Positions 8,703 through 19,356 of a stretch of 64,000 nt of DNA are shown piece by piece; within the stretch, counting starts at the first letter, position 1; each line of letters opens with the position of its first letter. This DNA is from Streptomyces ruber. Lineage in GTDB: Bacteria; Actinomycetota; Actinomycetes; Streptomycetales; Streptomycetaceae. The translations under genes were made by a program, and so were the position numbers. The stretch spans positions 252,048-316,047 of the forward strand of contig NZ_BMQK01000004.1 of NCBI RefSeq assembly GCF_014648075.1, in the 5' to 3' direction. Below the pieces are notes generated by a model. The model did not search any database and had not been told where the DNA came from. It saw nothing but the letters and a program-made list of their open reading frames with translations.

Positions 8703-9560
8703 TCACTCACCCCGTGCGCGCAGCTGCTCCTCCGTCAGGCCCTCGCGCCAGTACCCGACGAAGGTCACGGCCCGCCTGTCGACGCAGCGCTCACGCACGA
8801 GATGGCGGCGCAGCTCCTTGACCCGCCCCGCCTCACCGGCGATCCAGGCGTACGGGCGCTCCGCGTACGGAAGCCGGGCGTCGCGGATCTCGTCGAGCGC
8901 CGCGGGGGCGCCGGCGGCGCGCACCAGCCAGGTGATCTCGACGTCCGCCGCGGTGGTCAGCTCCTGGATGTCCTCCGCGTGCTGCACCTCCAGCCACACG
9001 CGGGCACGCAGGCCCGGCGGCAGGGACTCCAGGATCGCGGAGGCGGCGGGCAGGGCCGTCTCGTCGCCCCACATGAGCACCAGGTCGGTGCCCTCCGGCG
9101 GGCGGAACCGGATCGCCCGGTTGTCGGCGACCGCGGGGCCGATCAGCGCGACGCGGTCGCCGGGGGCGGCCGTGGCCGCCCAGCGGGAGGCGGGGCCGGC
9201 GGGGGCGCCCGCCCCCGGCCCGACCCCGTGCAGCACGAAGTCGATGTCGATCTCGGCGGTGTCGCCGTCCGCGTCCCGGCGCAGCGCCCGCAGCGTGTAC
9301 GAGCGCATCACGGCCCGTACGTCCTCGGGGAGTTCGCGCCAGGCCTGCCACCACTGGTCCCCGTACTCCATCGGCACGACGGGCTCGGGCTGTCCCGGGT
9401 GCGGCAGGAACAGCGACAGGGACTGGTCCCGGCCGTCGGAGTGGAAGCCGAGCAGGTCGGGGCCGGCGAAGGTGACGCGGACGAGGGACGGGCCGAGCCG
9501 CTCCGTCCGGGTGACCTGCAGGGAGAAGAAGCGGAACGGGGTGACTACGGCCGTGGTCAT
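8703..9560 (-). CDS. Siderophore-interacting protein (ferric-siderophore reductase), desF-like
   Basis: 285 residues of the ViuB/SIP flavoprotein family, which release iron from imported ferric siderophores using a flavin and NAD(P)H. The N-terminal FAD-binding barrel contains VRVTFAGPDLLGF and the flavin motif MRSYTLRAL. The NAD-binding half has LMWGDETALPAASAIL and the closing TFVGYWREG, typical of SIPs. It lies directly upstream of desA with 171 bases between and has its own iron box, so intracellular ferrioxamine reduction is the likely job. The desE lipoprotein gene that accompanies it in S. coelicolor is not next to it here. Confidence 0.92.
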   Translation of the reverse strand: MTTAVVTPFRFFSLQVTRTERLGPSLVRVTFAGPDLLGFHSDGRDQSLSLFLPHPGQPEPVVPMEYGDQWWQAWRELPEDVRAVMRSYTLRALRRDADGDTAEIDIDFVLHGVGPGAGAPAGPASRWAATAAPGDRVALIGPAVADNRAIRFRPPEGTDLVLMWGDETALPAASAILESLPPGLRARVWLEVQHAEDIQELTTAADVEITWLVRAAGAPAALDEIRDARLPYAERPYAWIAGEAGRVKELRRHLVRERCVDRRAVTFVGYWREGLTEEQLRARGE

Positions 9561-9621
9561 CTGTGGTCCTGGGTGGAGGTCGGAGGAGGGGGCGGGGCGG
9601 TGAAGGACGGCAATGGAAACG

Positions 9622-9638
9622 AAGGTTAGCCTAACCTT
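9622..9638 (-). promoter_or_regulatory. Iron box of the siderophore-interacting protein gene
   Basis: AAGGTTAGCCTAACCTT is near-perfectly two-fold symmetric and contains the TTAGG/CCTAA halves of the iron box. It lies about 62 bases upstream of the reductase start, so the reductase should be derepressed by iron starvation together with desABCD. Confidence 0.88.
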
Positions 9639-9664
9639 TCCATGGCTCGGAAGGGCATGAAAAC

Positions 9665-9699
9665 GGACCCGGGGGCGCCGTGGTGCCGCCCCCGGGTCC
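9665..9699 (-). terminator. Hairpin after the acyl-CoA dehydrogenase gene
   Basis: 13-bp perfect arms (9665-9677 and 9687-9699, GC-rich) enclose a 9-base loop. It lies between the 3' end of the dehydrogenase operon (9757) and the iron box of the next gene on the same strand, separating the two units. Confidence 0.8.
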
Positions 9700-9756
9700 T
9701 GTCTCCCGCGGCCCGGATCCGAGGGGCCGCCCCGGTGGCCGTGCGGGGAGGGCGTC

Positions 9757-10917
9757 TCAGCCCGCCAGCCCCATCTCCCGGGCGATCAGCATCCGCTGCA
9801 CCTCGCTCGTGCCCTCGCCGATCTCCAGGATCTTGCTGTCGCGCCACATGCGGGCCACCGGGTACTCGTTCATGAAGCCGTAGCCGCCGTGGATCTGGGT
9901 GGCGTCACGGGCGTTGTCCACCGCGACGGTGCTGGAGTACAGCTTGGCGAGCGCCGCCTCCTTCTTGAAGGGCTCCCCGGCGACCAGCCGGAAGGCCGCG
10001 TCCCGCCACGCCAGGCGGGCCGTGTGCGCCTTCATCTCCATGTCGGCGATCTTGAACTGGATGGCCTGGTTGGACCCGATCGGGCGGCCGAAGGCGTGCC
10101 GCTCCTTCGCGTACTTGACCGACTCGTCCACACAGCCCTGGGCCAGGCCCGTGGCGAGTGCCGAGATCGCTATACGGCCCTCGTCGAGGATGCGGAGGAA
10201 CTGCGCGTAGCCCCGGCCCTCCTTGCCCAGCAGGTTCTCCGCCGGGACCCGCACGTCCGAGAAGGTGAGCTCACGGGTGTCCGAGGCGTTCCAGCCGACC
10301 TTCGAGTAGGGGGCCGCGACCGTGAAGCCGGGCGTACCCGAGGGGACGATGATCGAGGAGATCAGCGGCTTGCCCTCCGGGGAACGGCCCGTCACCGCCG
10401 TCACCGTCACCAGGCCCGTGATGTCCGTGCCGGAGTTGGTGATGAAGCACTTGGTGCCGTTGATCACCCATTCGTTCGTCGACTCGTCCAGCCGGGCCGT
10501 GGTGCGGGTCGCGCCCGCGTCCGAGCCCCCGTCCGCCTCCGTCAGGCCGAACGCGCCCAGGATCTCGCCCGTGCACAGGCGCGGCAGCCAGGTGCGCTTC
10601 TGCGCCTCCGTGCCGAAGAGGTAGATCGGCATCGCGCCCAGCGAGACCCCCGCCTCCAGCGTGATCGCCACCGAGGAGTCCACGCGGGCCAGCTCCTCCA
10701 GCACGATGCCCAGCGCCAGGTAGTCGCCGCCCATGCCGCCGTACTCCTCCGGGAACGGCAGCCCGAACAGGCCCATGCGGCCCATCTCCCTGACGATCTC
10801 GTACGGGAACTCGTGGCGCTCGTAGAGGGCGCCGATCCGGGGGGCTATCACGTCGTGGGCGAACCGCTCCACAGTGCGGCGCAGTTCCTGCAGTTCCGGG
10901 GTGAGGTTGTGATCCAT
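9757..10917 (-). CDS. acdH: Acyl-CoA dehydrogenase (branched-chain/isovaleryl type)
   Basis: FAD enzyme that introduces the alpha-beta double bond into acyl-CoA. 386 residues with the family order: N-terminal helices, LTEADGGSDAG (FAD and substrate loop), FGRPIGSNQAIQFKIADM, the RDATQIHGGYGFMNEYPVARMWRDSKI segment, and EGTSEVQRMLIAREMGL at the end. The catalytic Glu of short-chain and isovaleryl enzymes is expected in the C-terminal half; I did not place it precisely. It is the last gene of an operon with HMG-CoA lyase and methylcrotonyl-CoA carboxylase subunits, 5 bases after the lyase gene. This argues for a role in leucine or valine breakdown; in S. coelicolor the gene at this place is named acdH. 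Confidence 0.9.
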   Translation of the reverse strand: MDHNLTPELQELRRTVERFAHDVIAPRIGALYERHEFPYEIVREMGRMGLFGLPFPEEYGGMGGDYLALGIVLEELARVDSSVAITLEAGVSLGAMPIYLFGTEAQKRTWLPRLCTGEILGAFGLTEADGGSDAGATRTTARLDESTNEWVINGTKCFITNSGTDITGLVTVTAVTGRSPEGKPLISSIIVPSGTPGFTVAAPYSKVGWNASDTRELTFSDVRVPAENLLGKEGRGYAQFLRILDEGRIAISALATGLAQGCVDESVKYAKERHAFGRPIGSNQAIQFKIADMEMKAHTARLAWRDAAFRLVAGEPFKKEAALAKLYSSTVAVDNARDATQIHGGYGFMNEYPVARMWRDSKILEIGEGTSEVQRMLIAREMGLAG

Positions 10918-10922
10918 CGCTG

Positions 10923-11867
10923 TCACTGCTCCTGCTGCTGCGAAAGGGCTCTTACCGTGCGGGACGGGCTGGGCCGGCCCAACTGCCCGGCCATCCACAC
11001 GCTCGTCGCGGTGAGACGGCCGAGGTCGACCCCCGAGTCGATGCCGAGGCCCCGCAGCATCCACACGAGGTCCTCGGTGGCGAGATTGCCGGTGGCGGAC
11101 CTGGCGTAGGGGCAGCCGCCGAGGCCGCCCGCGGAGGCGTCGACGGTCGTGACGCCGTGCTGCAGGGCCGCATACGTGTTGGCCAGCGCCTGGCCGTAGG
11201 TGTCGTGGAAGTGGACGCCGATCACCGGGGCGGGCACGCCCGCCCCGGCCAGCGCCGTCAGCAGTGCCCCAACGTGGCCCGGCGTCGCCACGCCGATCGT
11301 GTCGCCGAGGCTCAGCTCGTCGCAGCCCATGTCCGTCAGCGCCTTGCACACCCGTACGACCTGCGGGACCGGCACCGGGCCCTCCCACGGGTCGCCGAAG
11401 CACATGGAGAGATAGCCGCGCACATGGGCGCCCGCCGCCCTGGCGCGGGCCACCACCGGCTCGAACATGGCCAGTGCCTCGTCGACGGTCCGGTTGAGGT
11501 TGGCCTTGGCGAAGGACTCGGTGGCGCTGGCGAAGACCGCGATCCGGCTCGCCCCCAGGGACAGGGCGCGGTCCAGGCCGCGTTCGTTGGGGACGAGGAC
11601 CGGGAGCGCCACCGGGAGACCGGCGACGAGCGGGAACAGCTGCTCCGCGTCCGCCAGCTGGGGCACCCACTCCGGGTGGACGAAGCTCGTGGCCTCGATG
11701 GTCGTCAGGCCCGCGGCGGCCAGCCGGCGGACGAACTCCGCCTTGACCGCCGTGGGGACGGTGCCCTTCTCGTTCTGCAGGCCGTCCCGGGGGCCGACCT
11801 CGTGGATGCGCACGCGCGCGGGCAGGCCTTCGGACGGCACGGTCATGGGCAGTTCCCGGGTCGTCAT
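10923..11867 (-). CDS. Hydroxymethylglutaryl-CoA lyase
   Basis: Splits HMG-CoA into acetyl-CoA and acetoacetate, the last leucine-degradation step. 314 residues, DRE-TIM metallolyase barrel. [13 protein letters not shown] holds the Arg-Asp metal and substrate residues, HFHDTYGQ gives metal-binding histidines, and [20 protein letters not shown] contains the catalytic Cys on the flexible loop. The ATG at 11867 overlaps the stop of the biotin carboxylase gene in ATGA; an in-frame ATG at 11846 is a weaker alternative. It is coupled with the carboxylase genes upstream and the dehydrogenase downstream. Confidence 0.95.
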   Translation of the reverse strand: MTTRELPMTVPSEGLPARVRIHEVGPRDGLQNEKGTVPTAVKAEFVRRLAAAGLTTIEATSFVHPEWVPQLADAEQLFPLVAGLPVALPVLVPNERGLDRALSLGASRIAVFASATESFAKANLNRTVDEALAMFEPVVARARAAGAHVRGYLSMCFGDPWEGPVPVPQVVRVCKALTDMGCDELSLGDTIGVATPGHVGALLTALAGAGVPAPVIGVHFHDTYGQALANTYAALQHGVTTVDASAGGLGGCPYARSATGNLATEDLVWMLRGLGIDSGVDLGRLTATSVWMAGQLGRPSPSRTVRALSQQQEQ

Positions 11868-13831
11868 GCCTCCGCCTCCTCGTGGTGCGGTGCGATCACC
11901 GCGAGGACCTGGTCCATCGCGACGGTCGTGCCCGGGGCGACCTCCAGCTCGGCGACGGTGCCGGCGTGCGGCGCGGAGATGACGTGCTCCATCTTCATCG
12001 CCTCGACCACCAGCAGGCTCTGCCCGGCGGCCACCTCGTCGCCGACGGCCACCTTCACGACGGTCACCGTGCCGGGCATGGGCGCGGTCAGGGAGCCCGC
12101 GCCGCCCGCGCCGGCCCCGGTGAGCGAGGCGGCCACGGGGTCGTGGTCGCGCACCTCCCACGCGTCGCCCTCGCGGGCCAGCCAGTCACCGGCCCGGTGG
12201 AAGGTGTGACGGACGCCGTCCAGGGTGACCGAGACCCGGTCGTCCGTCACGGTGTGGGTGCCGCGCGGGACGTGCCGCACCGGGTCCGTGCCCGGCACCC
12301 GCAGCCAGAAGGCGGCCGGCCTCGGCTCGCCCCCGAGCCGCCAGCCGTCCGGCACCGAGAACGGGTCCGTCCAGCCGTCGCCCCGCGGCCGCAGCGCGTC
12401 CAGCCGTACGGCGGCCGCCGCCTCGTACACCTCCACGGGCACCCCGTCGGGCACCAGGGAGTCCGTCTCCCGCTCCACGAGCCCGGTGTCCAGCTCGCCC
12501 GCCACCACGGCCGGGTGCGCGAGGAGGCGGCGCAGGAAGCCCGCGTTCGTCGGCACGCCCAGCGTGACCGTCTCCGCCAGGGCCGCGCGGAGCCTGCGCA
12601 GCGCGGTCGCGCGGTCCGGGCCGTGCGCGATCACCTTGGCGAGCATCGGGTCGTAGAGGCTGCTCACCTCGGTGCCCTCGCTGAGGCCCGAGTCGGTGCG
12701 TATCCCCTCCCGTTCGGGCTCGTGCAGGGCGAGCACCGTGCCGCCCGACGGCAGGAAGCCGCGCGCGCCCTCCTTGACGGACAACGTCTCCGCGTACAGC
12801 CGCGCCTCGACGGCGTGCCCGGTCGTCGTCACGTCGTCCTGGGTGATCGGCAGCCGCTCGCCCGCCGCCACCCGCAACTGCCACTCCACCAGGTCCAGGC
12901 CCGTGACCAGCTCGGTCACCGGGTGCTCGACCTGGAGGCGGGTGTTCATCTCCATGAAGTAGTGGGACGAGGGATCGTCACCGGGGACGATGAACTCCAC
13001 CGTGCCCGCGCCCCGGTACCCGCAGGAACGGGCCGCGCGGACCGCCGCCTCGCCCATCGCCGCCCGGGTGGCGGCGTCGAGCAGCACGCTCGGCGCCTCC
13101 TCGACGATCTTCTGGTGGCGGCGCTGGAGGGAGCACTCGCGCTCGCCGAGGTGGATCACGTTCCCGTGGCCGTCCGCCAGGACCTGGATCTCGATGTGCC
13201 GGGGGCGGTCGATCCACCGCTCGACGAGCAGCGTGTCGTCCCCGAAGGACGCGCGGGCCTCCCGGCGGGCGGCGGCCGTCTCGTCCGCCAGCCGGTCCGC
13301 GTCGCGCACCAGCCGCATGCCCTTGCCGCCGCCGCCCGCGCTGGGCTTGAGCAGCACCGGCATGCCGATCTCCCGGGCGGCCGCGGCCAGTTCCGCGTCG
13401 CTGAGCCCGCTGCCGCCGGAGCCGGGCACCACCGGCACCCCGGCCTCCCGCACGGTCTCCTTGGCGCGGATCTTGTCGCCCATCAGCGCGATCGCCTCCG
13501 CGGGCGGGCCGACGAAGACCAGCCCGGCGTCGGCGCACGCGCGCGCGAAGCCGGCGTTCTCCGCGAGGAAGCCGTAGCCCGGGTGCACGGCCTGCGCCCC
13601 GGTGCGGGCGGCGGCGGCCAGCAGCCGCTCCACCGACAGGTAGCTCTCGGCCGCGGGGGCCGGGCCGATGCGTATCGCCGTGTCGGCCTCCCGGACGTGC
13701 CGGGCGTCCGCGTCGGCGTCGGAGTACACGGCCACCGAACGCACACCGAGCGCTCTGAGCGTACGGATGATCCGTACGGCGATCTCGCCCCGGTTGGCGA
13801 CGAGCACCGTCTCGAACATCGTCGTCGTCAT
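11864..13831 (-). CDS. Acyl-CoA carboxylase biotin carboxylase/BCCP subunit (methylcrotonyl-CoA type)
   Basis: 655 residues. Biotin carboxylase domain first: [28 protein letters not shown]-grasp loop [10 protein letters not shown], and [16 protein letters not shown]-terminal biotin carrier domain contains EAMKMEH, with Lys613 as the biotinylation site. It carboxylates biotin with bicarbonate and ATP and hands CO2 to the partner carboxyltransferase encoded 16 bases upstream. The pairing with HMG-CoA lyase points to 3-methylcrotonyl-CoA as substrate, though a wider acyl-CoA range is possible. The start [15 protein letters not shown] at 13831 was chosen; a GTG further upstream would overlap the previous gene. 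Confidence 0.95.
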   Translation of the reverse strand: MTTTMFETVLVANRGEIAVRIIRTLRALGVRSVAVYSDADADARHVREADTAIRIGPAPAAESYLSVERLLAAAARTGAQAVHPGYGFLAENAGFARACADAGLVFVGPPAEAIALMGDKIRAKETVREAGVPVVPGSGGSGLSDAELAAAAREIGMPVLLKPSAGGGGKGMRLVRDADRLADETAAARREARASFGDDTLLVERWIDRPRHIEIQVLADGHGNVIHLGERECSLQRRHQKIVEEAPSVLLDAATRAAMGEAAVRAARSCGYRGAGTVEFIVPGDDPSSHYFMEMNTRLQVEHPVTELVTGLDLVEWQLRVAAGERLPITQDDVTTTGHAVEARLYAETLSVKEGARGFLPSGGTVLALHEPEREGIRTDSGLSEGTEVSSLYDPMLAKVIAHGPDRATALRRLRAALAETVTLGVPTNAGFLRRLLAHPAVVAGELDTGLVERETDSLVPDGVPVEVYEAAAAVRLDALRPRGDGWTDPFSVPDGWRLGGEPRPAAFWLRVPGTDPVRHVPRGTHTVTDDRVSVTLDGVRHTFHRAGDWLAREGDAWEVRDHDPVAASLTGAGAGGAGSLTAPMPGTVTVVKVAVGDEVAAGQSLLVVEAMKMEHVISAPHAGTVAELEVAPGTTVAMDQVLAVIAPHHEEAEA

Positions 13832-13847
13832 GGTCTGCAGGCCCCCC

Positions 13848-15464
<1,617 letters not shown>

Positions 15465-15483
15465 CCCGCGGTCCCCTCACTTT

Positions 15484-15528
15484 GTTAATGAGCGTTAACG
15501 CATTCCCTTCAGGTTAACGACCGCTAAC
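15484..15528. promoter_or_regulatory. Two 16-bp palindromic operators between carboxylase and TetR genes
   Basis: GTTAATGAGCGTTAAC (15484-15499) and GTTAACGACCGCTAAC (15513-15528) share the pattern GTTAAYGA-CG-TAAC and are each imperfect palindromes, with centres 29 bases apart. They lie in the 86-base gap between the leftward carboxylase operon and the rightward TetR gene, where an autoregulated TetR repressor would bind and control both directions. Confidence 0.78.
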
Positions 15529-15550
15529 CTCCCTGTCTAGAATTGTTCTC

Positions 15551-16141
15551 ATGGCCACGAGAACCGACGCCCCCACCCGCCGCGAACAGATCCTCAAGGA
15601 GGCCGCCCGGCTCTTCGCCGAGCGCGGCTTCCACGGCGTCGGCGTCGACGAGATAGGGGCGGCCGTCGGTATCAGCGGTCCCGGCCTCTACCGGCACTTC
15701 GCGGGCAAGGACGCGATGCTCGCCGAGCTGCTGGTCGGCATCAGCGGGCAACTGCTGACGGGGGGCAAGCGGCGGCTGGCCGAGTCGGCGGGCGACCCGG
15801 AGAAGGTCCTCGACTCGCTCATCGAGGGGCACATAGATTTCGCGCTCGACGACCGTCCTCTCATCACTCTGCACGACCGTGAGCTGGACCGCCTCCGGGA
15901 CAGCGACCGCAAGCTGGTGCGCCAGCTCCAGCGGCAGTACGTGGAGATCTGGGTGGGGGTCGTCCGCGAGGTCCACCCGGAGCTGTCCGAGCCCGCCGCC
16001 CGCTCGGCGGTGCACTCCGTCTTCGGGCTGCTGAACTCGACACCGCACCTGGGGCGTGCGGGCTCGCTGCCGGGGCGCGGCGCGACGGCGGCCCTGTTGC
16101 ACCGGATGGCGAAGGGGGCCTTCGCGGCGGCCGGGGCGTGA
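15551..16141 (+). CDS. TetR-family regulator of the acyl-CoA/leucine catabolic genes
   Basis: 196 residues. The N-terminal helix-turn-helix spans about residues 10-55 (RREQILKEAARLFAERGFHGVGVDEIGAAVGISGPGLYRHFAGKD, the TetR signature). The C-terminal half is an all-helical ligand pocket with YVEIWVGVVREVHPELSE. It is divergent from the carboxyltransferase gene and sits beside two palindromic operators, so autoregulation and repression of the catabolic operon are likely. The ligand is probably an acyl-CoA intermediate; this is inferred from context. Confidence 0.9.
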   Translation: MATRTDAPTRREQILKEAARLFAERGFHGVGVDEIGAAVGISGPGLYRHFAGKDAMLAELLVGISGQLLTGGKRRLAESAGDPEKVLDSLIEGHIDFALDDRPLITLHDRELDRLRDSDRKLVRQLQRQYVEIWVGVVREVHPELSEPAARSAVHSVFGLLNSTPHLGRAGSLPGRGATAALLHRMAKGAFAAAGA

Positions 16142-16210
16142 CGAGCGTTACGGGACGGCCGGTCCGGACGGGTCTGGACGGGTTCTCGTACCGGCCGGTA
16201 CGGTTGGGCT

Positions 16211-16226
16211 GAGCAAGCGCTTAGAC
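16211..16226 (+). promoter_or_regulatory. AGCAAGCGCTTA motif before acyl-CoA dehydrogenase, candidate operator
   Basis: GAGCAAGCGCTTAGAC lies about 33 bases before the dehydrogenase start. Its AGCAAG-CG-CTT core resembles operators of actinobacterial TetR regulators of acyl-CoA and sterol catabolism such as KstR2 (CAAG-CTTG halves). The right half is imperfect, so this is tentative. It differs from the GTTA-type operators of the adjacent TetR gene. Confidence 0.35.
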
Positions 16227-16258
16227 GTGCCCGAACGTACGCAGTGGAGGTGGACGGC

Positions 16259-17416
16259 GTGCGCCGTACCGTGTTCAACGAGGACCACGAGGCGTTCCGG
16301 GAGACCCTGCGGGACTTCATCCGGTCCGAGGTCGTCCCCGTCCACGACGAGTGGTTCGCGGCCGGCCAGGTGCCGCGCGAGTTCTACTACAAGCTCGCCG
16401 AGCTGGGCCTGTTCGGCATCAACGTCCCCGAGGAGTACGGCGGCGCCGGCCTGGAGACCCACAAGTTCGAGGCGATCCAGTACGAGGAGACCGCGCGCGC
16501 GGGCGTCACCTTCGGCGGCTCCGGCGTGCACGTGCTGCTCGCCCTGCCGTACATCAAGATGCTCGCCACCGACGAGCAGAAGAAGCGGTACCTGCCGAAG
16601 TTCGTCTCCGGCGAGGAGATGTGGGCCATCGCGATGACCGAGCCGGGCACCGGCTCCGACCTCGCCGGCATGAAGACCACCGCGAAGCTCTCCGAGGACG
16701 GCTCGCACTACGTCCTCAACGGCGCCAAGACCTTCATCACCGGCGGCGTCCACGCCGACAAGGTCATCGTCTGCGCCCGCACCGCCGCCCCGACCGCCGA
16801 GGACCGCCGCCACGGCATCTCCCTCTTCGCCGTGGACACGAAGTCCGAGGGCTACTCCGTCGGCCGCAAGCTCGACAAGCTCGGCCTGCGCACCTCCGAC
16901 ACCGCCGAGCTGGCGTTCGTCGACGTGAAGGTGCCGGCCGAGGACCTGCTGGGCGAGGAGAACAAGGGCTTCCACTACCTCGGCGCCAACCTGCCCTCCG
17001 AGCGCTGGGGCATCGCCTACGGCGCGTACGCGCAGGCCAAGGCCGCCGTCGGGTTCGCCAAGGACTACGTGCGGGAGCGCGTCGTCTTCGGCAAGCCGGT
17101 CGCCCACTTCCAGAACACCAAGTTCGAGCTGGCCGCCTGCCAGGCCGAGGTGGACGCCGCCGAGGCCGTCGCCGACCGCGCCCTGGAGGCCCTGGACGCG
17201 GGCGAGCTGACCCCGGCCGAGGCCGCGAGCGCCAAGCTGTTCTGCACCGAGGTCGCGCACCGCGTGATCGACCGCTGCCTCCAGCTGCACGGCGGCTACG
17301 GCTACATGAACGAGTACCCGATAGCCCGTCTGTACGCGGACAACCGCGTCAACCGCATCTACGGCGGCACCAGCGAGATCATGAAGACGATCATCGCCAA
17401 GGACATGGGGCTGTGA
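16259..17416 (+). CDS. Acyl-CoA dehydrogenase
   Basis: FAD enzyme oxidising acyl-CoA to enoyl-CoA; 385 residues. Family motifs in order are FGINVPEEYGGAGLE, MTEPGTGSDLAGMKT, HYVLNGAKTFITGG, and the C-terminal LQLHGGYGYMNEYPIARLYAD and IYGGTSEIMKTIIAKDMGL. The GTG at 16259 was chosen because GGAGG stands 8 bases before it; the in-frame GTG at 16244 overlaps that ribosome site. It follows the TetR gene on the same strand after a 117-base gap with a possible operator, and the thioesterase gene follows 44 bases downstream. The substrate is not set by sequence alone; branched-chain or medium/long-chain acyl-CoA are both possible. Confidence 0.9.
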   Translation: MRRTVFNEDHEAFRETLRDFIRSEVVPVHDEWFAAGQVPREFYYKLAELGLFGINVPEEYGGAGLETHKFEAIQYEETARAGVTFGGSGVHVLLALPYIKMLATDEQKKRYLPKFVSGEEMWAIAMTEPGTGSDLAGMKTTAKLSEDGSHYVLNGAKTFITGGVHADKVIVCARTAAPTAEDRRHGISLFAVDTKSEGYSVGRKLDKLGLRTSDTAELAFVDVKVPAEDLLGEENKGFHYLGANLPSERWGIAYGAYAQAKAAVGFAKDYVRERVVFGKPVAHFQNTKFELAACQAEVDAAEAVADRALEALDAGELTPAEAASAKLFCTEVAHRVIDRCLQLHGGYGYMNEYPIARLYADNRVNRIYGGTSEIMKTIIAKDMGL

Positions 17417-17460
17417 CCGGCGTACACCCCGCTGTCACACCTCGCTGACAGACTCGTCCC

Positions 17461-18336
17461 ATGAGCCAGGCACTGCAGGATCTCCTCGATCTGCTCGACC
17501 TCGAGCAGATCGAGGAGAACATGTTCCGCGGCCGGTCCCGGTCCGCCGTCGTCCCCCGCGTCTTCGGCGGACAGGTGGCGGCCCAGGCACTCGTCGCGGC
17601 CGGCCGGACGGTCCCCCCGGACCGGCCCGCCCACTCGCTCCACGCGTACTTCCTGCGCATGGGCGACCCGGGCGCGCCCATCGTCTACGACGTCGACCGG
17701 CTCCGCGACGGCCGCTCCTTCACCACGCGCCGCGTCGTCGCCGTCCAGCACGGCAAACCGATCTTCACGCTGTCCGCGTCCTTCCAGCGGTACGAGGAGG
17801 GCCTCGACCACCAGGCGCCGATGCCGCCCGCACCCGACCCCGTCACGCTCCCGACCGGCGAGGACCGGCTGCGCGACTACGGCCACCTCGCCCCCGACGT
17901 CGTGGAGCGGCTGCTGGAGGCGCGCGCCGCGGTCGACCTGCGCTACGTCGACGAGCCGCCGTACGGCCGGTTCGGCGAGCCCCGTGAACCGCGCTCCCAG
18001 GTCTGGTTCCGCACCAACGGCAAGCTCGGCGGCGCGGTCGACGAACCGCTGCTGCACGTCGTCCTCGCCACGTACGTCTCCGACATGACGCTCCTGGACT
18101 CCGTCCTGCTCGCGCACGGGCGCGGCGGCTGGGCGGTCGGGGACGTCGTCGGCGCCTCCCTGGACCACGCGATGTGGTTCCACCGCCCGTTCCGCGCCGA
18201 CGAATGGCTCCTGTACGACCAGGAGTCCCCGTCCGCGCACGGCGGCCGGGGACTCGGGCAGGCCCGCATCTACACCCAGGACGGGCGGCTGGCCGTATCG
18301 GTGATCCAGGAGGGGGTCGTACGGATACCCAGGTGA
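17461..18336 (+). CDS. tesB: Acyl-CoA thioesterase II, TesB family
   Basis: Hydrolyses acyl-CoA to free acid and CoA. 291 residues, a double hot-dog fold with N-terminal FGGQVAAQALVAAGRTV and C-terminal DMTLLDSVLLAHG, ASLDHAMWFHRPFRADEWLLYDQESP and GRGLGQARIYTQDGRLAVSV. The catalytic Asp of TesB lies in the S-LDHA-W segment. No Shine-Dalgarno sequence is obvious before the ATG, so the gene may be leaderless or translated by read-through from the dehydrogenase. It probably relieves CoA traps in the neighbouring acyl-CoA pathways. Confidence 0.92.
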   Translation: MSQALQDLLDLLDLEQIEENMFRGRSRSAVVPRVFGGQVAAQALVAAGRTVPPDRPAHSLHAYFLRMGDPGAPIVYDVDRLRDGRSFTTRRVVAVQHGKPIFTLSASFQRYEEGLDHQAPMPPAPDPVTLPTGEDRLRDYGHLAPDVVERLLEARAAVDLRYVDEPPYGRFGEPREPRSQVWFRTNGKLGGAVDEPLLHVVLATYVSDMTLLDSVLLAHGRGGWAVGDVVGASLDHAMWFHRPFRADEWLLYDQESPSAHGGRGLGQARIYTQDGRLAVSVIQEGVVRIPR

Positions 18337-18381
18337 TCCGTACGGCGCCCCGCGTGTCCCGCGTGACCGTGTGCTAGCGGC

Positions 18382-19173
18382 TCAGCCGGTGAGCCCCGCC
18401 CGGTCCAGCAGGTACGCCGTCATCGGGTCGTAGTGGCGCGGGCTCAGCACATGGTCGTCGAGGGGCACCGTCACCTGCACGGTGCCCTCGGCCTCGGCGA
18501 GGAAGAGGGCGGGGTCGTTGCAGTCGGCGTAGCCGACGGAGTCCACGCCGTGCTGCCCCGCGTACCCCGCCCAGCCGTGGTCGGCCACCACCAGGTCGGG
18601 CAGCGGGCGGCCCTCGCGCGTGAGGCCGGTGAGGATGGCCCGCATCGGGTCGCCGGAGTGGGTGTGCCAGAGGGTGGCGCCGGCCTCCAGGACGGCCACG
18701 TCCGCGAACTGCATGACGAATCCCTCGTCCGTCCGCAGCCCCTCCGGGATCACCACGATCTCGCAGCCCGCCGCGCGCAGGGCGGCGGCCGTGGCGCGGT
18801 GCACGTCCAGCAGGCCGCCCGGGTGACCGGTGGCGAACAGGACGCGCTGCTCGCCGTCGGCCGCCTTGCGCAGCCGCGCCGCCATGCGCTCCAGGGCGTC
18901 GACGGTCAGCTCCGGGTCGATGGTGTCCTGCCCGCGACGGTGCTCGGGGTCGTCGACCACGCCGACGCGCTCCGCCATCACCGCGAGGACGTCCTGTTCG
19001 TCGGTCCAGCGGTCACCGAGTTCCAGGCCCAGCCAGTAGTGGCGGTCGCCGTTCGCGAGCTTGCGGTAGTGGTCGAGGTTGTTCTCGCGGGGCGTGGCGA
19101 CGTCGCCCGCGATACGGGTTCTGACGAGGTGGTCGACGAGCTCGGCGCGGCTGGGGGTCCCGGGTATCGGCAT
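18382..19173 (-). CDS. Conserved actinobacterial phosphatase-annotated protein
   Basis: 263 residues. Related Streptomyces proteins are annotated phosphatase, but I know of no proven substrate. Conserved-looking features are RENNLDHYRKLANGDRHYW near residue 30, VLFATGHPGGLLDVH, HTHSGDPM, VVADHGWAGYAGQ and a late Asp-His pair in PLDDHVLSPRHYDP. Many His and Asp residues suggest a metal site. There is no signal peptide or membrane segment. The start could be the ATG at 19173 (MPIPGTPSR, with GGGAGG only one base upstream) or the ATG at 19182 (MGGMPIP), perhaps leaderless. It is transcribed divergently from the ThDP enzyme. Confidence 0.75.
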   Translation of the reverse strand: MPIPGTPSRAELVDHLVRTRIAGDVATPRENNLDHYRKLANGDRHYWLGLELGDRWTDEQDVLAVMAERVGVVDDPEHRRGQDTIDPELTVDALERMAARLRKAADGEQRVLFATGHPGGLLDVHRATAAALRAAGCEIVVIPEGLRTDEGFVMQFADVAVLEAGATLWHTHSGDPMRAILTGLTREGRPLPDLVVADHGWAGYAGQHGVDSVGYADCNDPALFLAEAEGTVQVTVPLDDHVLSPRHYDPMTAYLLDRAGLTG

Positions 19174-19356
19174 GCCTCCCATTGTGGGGCAGACACCCGT
19201 GCGGGGGCCCGGCCTCCCGGCCGCTGGGACGCGCGTCACCGTGGACGGGGCGGCGCCCGCGTACCATCGCGCCGAGATCACGTCGGTGGCCGCGTCCCGC
19301 CCGGCGTACGCACGCACGACCCTCATGACCCGCCGAACCGCAAAGGCACGCGCCCA

